From: Nocardia miyunensis NBRC 108239
Lineage (GTDB): Bacteria; Actinomycetota; Actinomycetes; Mycobacteriales; Mycobacteriaceae
Direction: 5' to 3'
NCBI RefSeq assembly: GCF_001613065.1
Contig: NZ_BDBQ01000091.1
Span: forward strand, 1 to 64,000
Length of the DNA stretch: 64,000 bases
The notes beneath the pieces were generated by a model. It saw only the letters and a program-made list of their open reading frames with translations, did not search any database and was not told the origin of the DNA. Both the position numbers and the translations under genes were made by a program. Numbering within the stretch: the stretch's first letter is position 1; each line of letters starts with the position of its first letter. Positions 60,732-64,000 of the stretch are shown here, in pieces.

Positions 60732-60750
60732 CTAAACTGAACCAGAATTT
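60732..60750 (+). promoter_or_regulatory. 19-bp operator-like element in the DoxX/SRPBCC divergent region
   Basis: Reads CTAAACTGAACCAGAATTT, a full match. It lies 104 bp before the SRPBCC GTG and 176 bp before the DoxX ATG. Confidence 0.63.
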
Positions 60751-60853
60751 GATAGTATCCTTCGGGCTTGCCCCTGACAAGCAAGGCAACTGACGGCCTA
60801 TCTAAAACAGGGCGGGTCACCGCTGACCAGCCACAACCACGGAGGCTAGAGAC

Positions 60854-61285
60854 GTGAGCAACAGCATCGCCGAGTCGACCACCATCAAGGCTACCGCCGA
60901 AAAAGTCAAGTCAACGATCCTCGATGTCGAGGCATACCCCACCTGGCAGAAAGAGATGCTGAAGGTGGAAATCGTCGACAAGGATGCCCTGGGACGACCC
61001 GCGACAGTCAAGTTCGACATCTCCGCGATGGGCCAGAAGGCCAGCTATACGCTCGTTTACAGCTACCCCGACGAGACCACCATCAAGACGCACCTGACCG
61101 AGGGCGACACGATTGTCAGACAAGATCAGACCTACGGCATCACGACGGGTGCGGCCGGCGTCGAACTCAACTACCAACTGGACATGGCAGTCAAGTGGTC
61201 CGTGCCGGATTTCATGCTGAAGGCAATCATCAACAAGGGCATCAAGGGTACTTTGACGGGCATCAAGACACGCTCGGAGAGTTGA
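60854..61285 (+). CDS. SRPBCC (polyketide cyclase/CoQ-binding-like) lipid-binding protein
   Basis: This 143-residue protein shows the START-like fold pattern: ESTTIKATAEKVKSTILDVEAYPTWQ at the N-terminus (helix and first loop), alternating beta strands and a C-terminal amphipathic helix. It has no catalytic motif and probably binds a hydrophobic ligand. GTG start at 60854 follows ACGGAGG. It is the last intact gene of the cluster before mobile-element debris and has its own operator-like element. Confidence 0.78.
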   Translation: MSNSIAESTTIKATAEKVKSTILDVEAYPTWQKEMLKVEIVDKDALGRPATVKFDISAMGQKASYTLVYSYPDETTIKTHLTEGDTIVRQDQTYGITTGAAGVELNYQLDMAVKWSVPDFMLKAIINKGIKGTLTGIKTRSES

Positions 61286-61410
61286 TCGTCGGTCCGAATC
61301 GCAGATACCGGGACGTCGGCGACGATGACGTCAGGGCCAGTTCACGAAGCGTTAGTGACCCGTCGCCGACGACGTCGATGACGGCGAGGTTGGTGATGCG
61401 GTCGACCAGT

Positions 61411-61624
61411 GCCGACGCCGGATCCAGCAGATCATCCATGGCCACCGTGGCCGCAAGGACGCCCTGCTCTACCAGGCACGGCGGACCCTGCAAACCAGCG
61501 CCGACCTACGACCCGAACACATACGCGGCTCCACCCTCGGCTTCTGCAACCTCACCAACCACATCGCTATGTCCCTGCTCGAGACTGGCGGCTTCAGGCC
61601 GCGACTACACCACCCCGGTCTGTG
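61411..61624 (+). pseudogene. ISL3-like transposase fragment
   Basis: The frame reads RRRIQQIIHGHRGRKDALLY followed by QARRTLQTSADL, matching a conserved stretch of ISL3-family transposases (HGHRG+.D.LY..RRTL.T.ADL). It then continues with GFCNLTNHIAMSLLETGGF and stops at 61624. The stretch between the two is too short, so there is an internal deletion, and both ends are missing. Clearly not functional. Confidence 0.5.
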
Positions 61625-61781
61625 AAGAGCGGACGAGAACATCCTCGTTCAGGCGATCGGCGGTGCTGAGCAGACCGTCCCTGATGGCCGTGCGGATGAG
61701 GTCGTGCACACGGCGGGGAGAGGTCTGCGAGTCCGCGTGCGCGTTGTTCATGCGAAACAGTGCGGCCGCCTTGTCGGTCAT
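61605..61781 (-). pseudogene. GntR-family regulator, truncated N-terminus
   Basis: The 58-codon frame contains RRVHDLIRTAIRDGLLST and ADRLNEDVLVRSSQTG. This is the first part of a GntR winged-helix domain (..L+.AI..G.L..G.RL.E..L...). It breaks off where the opposite-strand ISL3-like fragment begins (~61620), which suggests that the insertion or a later deletion destroyed it. Confidence 0.5.
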
Positions 61782-62250
61782 CGCCGCGACACCGTTCGAT
61801 CGACGTCGGGGCCGAGCATTTCCGGATCCGCACTCATGTTCAGCTCCTACCGTGCGCAATGACCACTTCACCGCCACAAGGCCGACCCGCGGCCATATCT
61901 TACGGTGTCCTTGAAAGACTCGCCGATGACTGTTTCACCTGTGTTTCCATCCACACTGTCGAACCGAGGGCCGCCACCGCGTCGACATGCGCTACCCCGG
62001 TCGGCATCCCCACGTCGCTGGTCACCACCGCCCTCGGCGCGCTCCGCGAGTCAGCGCGAAGACGGCGGCCAGCGAACGCACCGGGAATATCGACGCCATT
62101 TCCCGTCGATGGACGGATGTTAAGGTGGCGCAATACCATCGGTATCGGATTGTAACTTTCACTGCCGATCGGAATTATGAAGTGCGTCACATTCGACCAT
62201 TTCTGGTCTATTCACGGCACTCGCCGAAACCTATTCGTCCTCGCTGCCCG
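61782..62250. other. gene-free junction region between mobile-element fragments
   Basis: No frame here has a recognisable motif. The stretch around 62110-62260 is AT-richer than average. It links the GntR remnant to the IS256 fragment and probably contains a recombination junction. Confidence 0.4.
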
Positions 62251-63028
62251 ACATGACCCTTACTCATACCGAATTCGATTCGTCGCCGCAGACGCGCTGG
62301 TGTTGAAGGTCAGCGAGAACGGCCGCGTGGTCAACGTCCACGCCCTGGTCGCGACCGGCGTCAACGCTGATGGCTACCGCGAGATCCTCGGTATCCAGGT
62401 CACCTCCGGTGAGGACGGTGCGGGCTGGCTGGCGTTCTTCCGTGACCTGGTCGCGCGCGGCTTGTCCGGGGTCAGCCTGGTCACCTCCGACGCCCACGCC
62501 GGGCTCGTCGCCGCGATCGGGGCGACGCTGCCCGGCGCGGCCCGGCAGCGCTGCCGAACCCATTACACGGTGAATCTGATGTCGATCACCCCGAAATCGT
62601 CGTGGCCGTGGGTCCGGACCCAGCTGGACTCGGTGTTCGACCAAGCCGACACCGAATCGGTTGCCGCCCAATATGATCGGATGCTCGACGCACTGACCGA
62701 GAAGCTGCCAAAGGTCGCCGCCCACCTCGACGCGGCCCGCGCGGACCTGTGTTCCTTCACCGCGTTCCCCAAACAGCTCTGGCGCCAGATCTGGTCCAAC
62801 AACCCCCAGGAACGGTTGAACAAGGAAATCCGCAGGCGCACAGACGTTGTCGGGATCTTCCCCGACCGGCAAGCCATCATACGCCTCGTCGGCGCGGTCC
62901 TGGCCGAACAACACGACGAATGGATCGAGGGCCGCCGCTACCTCGGCCTTGACGTGCTGGCACGCTCCCACGGCCTCACCGACCCCATCAACGAACAGGA
63001 GGACCCCACCCCCGCACTGACCGCCTGA
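62251..63028 (+). pseudogene. IS256-family (mutator-type) transposase, N-terminally truncated
   Basis: The frame open from 62177 becomes transposase-like at FVAADALVLKVSENGRVV (~62275). It contains the DDE residues in VAADAL, VTSDAHAGLVAAIG and NNPQERLNKEIRRRTD, plus YRTHY-type RCRTHYTVNL, and ends normally with LDVLARSHGL.... About 130-150 N-terminal residues (DNA-binding part) are missing, so it is not expected to be active. Close relatives are frequent in actinobacteria. It interrupts or replaces the upstream part of the recombinase remnant that follows. Confidence 0.8.
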
Positions 63029-63080
63029 CCCAACAGGATCACGCGGCAATCACCCCGATACACCACCCGTCTGGACTTGA

Positions 63081-63209
63081 CCGACCCTGGATCAGTACGG
63101 ACACCTCTTCGACAATGATCTTGCAGACATGGCCGACCGGATGGGGACCGCGATACGCCAGGCCGCAGGATGTGGGCAAAATGTGGGCACGGAGCGAGTC
63201 CAGGCATAA
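63081..63209 (+). pseudogene. tyrosine recombinase (integrase), C-terminal remnant
   Basis: The 42 codons before TAA 63207-63209 read LDQYGHLFDNDLADMADRMG and then TAIRQAAGCGQNVGTERVQA. The YGHLF....L..MA+R+ pattern is the catalytic-Tyr end of phage-type integrases. A TGA in the same frame directly upstream (63078) and the adjacent IS256 fragment show that the rest is gone. It ends ~40 bp before a tRNA-3'-end-like sequence, the normal position for an integrase next to its attachment site. Confidence 0.72.
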
Positions 63210-63247
63210 AAAGGGCCCCTCACCTGCAGTGCAGGCGAAGGCCTCAG

Positions 63248-63270
63248 TGGAGCTGCCAGGAAACGAGCCC
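63248..63270 (-). other. degenerate tRNA-3'-end-like sequence, copy 1
   Basis: Forward sequence TGGAGCTGCCAGGAAACGAG resembles the better copy at 63365-63386 (TGGAGCTGCCGGGAATCGAA) with several changes. It is preceded by ATAAAAAGGG and a short hairpin (CCTGCA/TGCAGG), the same order as at copy 2. Probably an old attachment-site copy. Confidence 0.4.
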
Positions 63271-63318
63271 GGACGTACAGATCCGCAGGTACAAGCATCG
63301 TTCGACTCGATCGGTCAT

Positions 63319-63358
63319 AAAAAAAGGAAACCCGCAGGTTGTTGACCTGCGGGTTTCC
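63319..63358 (-). terminator. rho-independent terminator reading leftward
   Basis: Perfect 14-bp stem GGAAACCCGCAGGT / ACCTGCGGGTTTCC with a 5-nt loop. On the minus strand it is followed by seven T residues (A-run 63319-63325). It follows the tRNA-like 3' end at 63365-63386, as expected for a tRNA gene terminator. Confidence 0.85.
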
Positions 63359-63364
63359 ATCAAG

Positions 63365-63386
63365 TGGAGCTGCCGGGAATCGAACC
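63365..63386 (-). tRNA. tRNA 3'-end fragment (attachment-site core), copy 2
   Basis: Minus strand reads GGTTCGATTCCCGGCAGCTC + CA, i.e. a T-arm (TTCGATT loop) and 3' acceptor strand. The rest of a tRNA (anticodon and D arms, 5' acceptor strand) is absent; instead a perfect hairpin follows. This is what remains at one end of an element integrated into a tRNA gene. Isoacceptor cannot be told. Confidence 0.55.
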
Positions 63387-63387
63387 G

Positions 63388-63416
63388 GTTTCGGCCCCTG
63401 GCCAGGGGGCCGAAAC
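63388..63416. repeat. perfect 11-bp inverted repeat next to the tRNA remnant
   Basis: GTTTCGGCCCC (63388-63398) and GGGGCCGAAAC (63406-63416) flank TGGCCAG. It replaces the place where the anticodon part of the tRNA should be. It may be a recombinase arm site or a junction artefact; no T-run. Confidence 0.5.
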
Positions 63417-63462
63417 GGAGTTCTACCTGCGAAAACACATCACTAGAGTTCACTCCGGATCA

Positions 63463-63594
63463 GCCGCTATCAGGCGCGATTGTGGTCAAAATGTGGTCAC
63501 GACCGAGGGGCTCGTTCATATCGATGCCGAGTGGTGGACGTCGCGGATGGCAGATGGACAACGGGGATGTCCCGGCCTGAAGCCCCGACCGTAG
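63463..63594 (+). pseudogene. second integrase C-terminal-like remnant
   Basis: The frame reads AAIRRDCGQNVVTTEGLVH, parallel to AIRQAAGCGQNVGTERVQA in the remnant at 63081-63209, and ends at TAG 63592-63594. The shared AIR...CGQNV suggests the tail of another tyrosine recombinase. The extension after it (~25 residues) is not family-typical. Evidence is short. Confidence 0.4.
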
Positions 63595-63738
63595 CCGTCT
63601 ACATGCCGATCCACCGGGCGAAGGTGGCAGCGCGGCGACACTGCCTCGCAGGCGCGGACGGCAAGTCCGGCGTCGAGGTCGCGCTGAAGAGGTCGTAGGA
63701 CCGATAACGTCACATGCATGTGCTGGGTCGTGGACATA

Positions 63739-63779
63739 CCCTCGGCGTGTCGCTGAGAGCGACACGCCGAGGGATTTTC
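63739..63779 (+). terminator. strong rho-independent terminator
   Basis: 16-bp perfect stem CCCTCGGCGTGTCGCT / AGCGACACGCCGAGGG with a 3-nt GAG loop, followed by ATTTTCT. It marks the end of a rightward transcript and, being symmetric, may also stop leftward transcription from beyond the window. Confidence 0.85.
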
Positions 63780-63781
63780 TA

Positions 63782-64000
63782 CAAGAATTCACAGCAGCAA
63801 CTCTTCGGCTGCCGGCGCCAGCGGCGACCGGGATGATGATTCGCGGGCAGCCTCGTCCCCCGACCACCTGGACGTAGACACCGCCTGCCGTCACCTCACT
63901 GCAGCTTGCAACGTCGATATCAACGGTGACCACCCCATCGATGTCTGCCTGCGCCACGACCTTGGGATCGGTGGGCACAAACCACAACACGACAGGTGGT
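63782..64000. other. right edge, no confident gene
   Basis: A minus-strand frame is open to the window edge (WFVPTDPKVVAQADIDGVV...) but would have to run through the strong terminator. A different minus-strand frame ends at a TGA near 63792 with LAPAAEELLL. Neither can be assigned without sequence beyond the edge. Confidence 0.3.

Noticed and set aside
63240-63390. Complete tRNA gene
   Set aside because: Only a T-arm-like and 3' acceptor segment is present. No anticodon arm, D arm or matching 5' acceptor strand follows on the minus strand.
1-64000. CRISPR array or large direct-repeat array
   Set aside because: No regularly spaced short repeats were seen in any gap. The only recurrent element is the single-copy operator-like motif before operons.

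Overview
The window is high-GC actinobacterial DNA. A complete yrbE-mce operon, an Mce-type ATPase gene, many acyl-CoA catabolism genes, two P450s and frequent GTG starts with 4-bp start/stop overlaps all point to Mycobacteriales, most likely Nocardia or a close relative such as Rhodococcus. Genus is an inference; there is no rRNA or complete tRNA here to test it.

Layout. (1) 1-3.3 kb: genes typical of mobile elements, namely a partial DUF2637-like membrane protein and a lytic transglycosylase/NlpC-P60 wall hydrolase, with an IS701-like transposase remnant between them. (2) 3.4-10.3 kb, minus strand: a nine-gene operon of P450, SDR, Ltp2-type thiolase-like protein, DUF35 partner, two MaoC-type hydratases, NTF2-like protein, CoA-transferase and a third MaoC. 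Opposite it (10.7-12.3 kb, plus) lie a [2Fe-2S] ferredoxin and its reductase. (3) 13.1-25.2 kb, minus: acyl-CoA synthetase, GMC oxidoreductase, acyl-CoA dehydrogenase, aldehyde dehydrogenase, SDR, amidohydrolase, ADP-forming acyl-CoA synthetase, second P450 and NTF2-like protein. (4) 25.4-33.1 kb: one plus-strand acyl-CoA dehydrogenase, then a minus-strand operon of class III CoA-transferase, two acyl-CoA dehydrogenases, HMG-CoA lyase, two hydratases and an SDR. (5) 33.4-43.1 kb, plus: a tandem (double) TetR regulator, an HMG-CoA synthase-DUF35 fusion, two thiolases, SDR, enoyl-CoA hydratase, a membrane protein, cytochrome-oxidase subunit III- and IV-like proteins, and an alpha/beta hydrolase. 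(6) 43.3-53.5 kb, minus: mceG, yrbEAB, mceABCDEF and an Mce-associated protein. (7) 53.9-61.3 kb: a small ORF, a second tandem TetR, a Baeyer-Villiger-type monooxygenase, aldehyde dehydrogenase, DoxX and SRPBCC proteins. (8) 61.4-64 kb: mobile-element debris, namely ISL3-like and IS256 transposase fragments, a truncated GntR gene, C-terminal pieces of tyrosine recombinases, two tRNA-3'-end-like sequences and strong hairpins.

How it fits together. The gene set reads as an uptake and degradation system for a hydrophobic, branched or cyclic substrate (isoprenoid- or steroid-like; the substrate cannot be read from sequence). Mce/YrbE/MceG would import it. P450s, the GMC enzyme, the BVMO, aldehyde dehydrogenases and ligases would convert it to a CoA thioester. 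Four acyl-CoA dehydrogenases, five MaoC-type hydratases, a crotonase, SDRs, thiolases, a retro-aldolase-like pair and HMG-CoA lyase would shorten it.

The most notable observation is a 19-bp element, CTAAM-N6-CAGAWTTT, with the two blocks always 6 bp apart. I found it in front of nearly every operon, mce included, and as a variant at the same distance (about 65 bp) before both tandem-TetR genes. This suggests one regulon run by two paralogous regulators that each carry two complete TetR units in one chain. The position of the cluster between conjugation-type genes and an integrase/tRNA-end junction suggests it is, or was, cargo of an integrative element.
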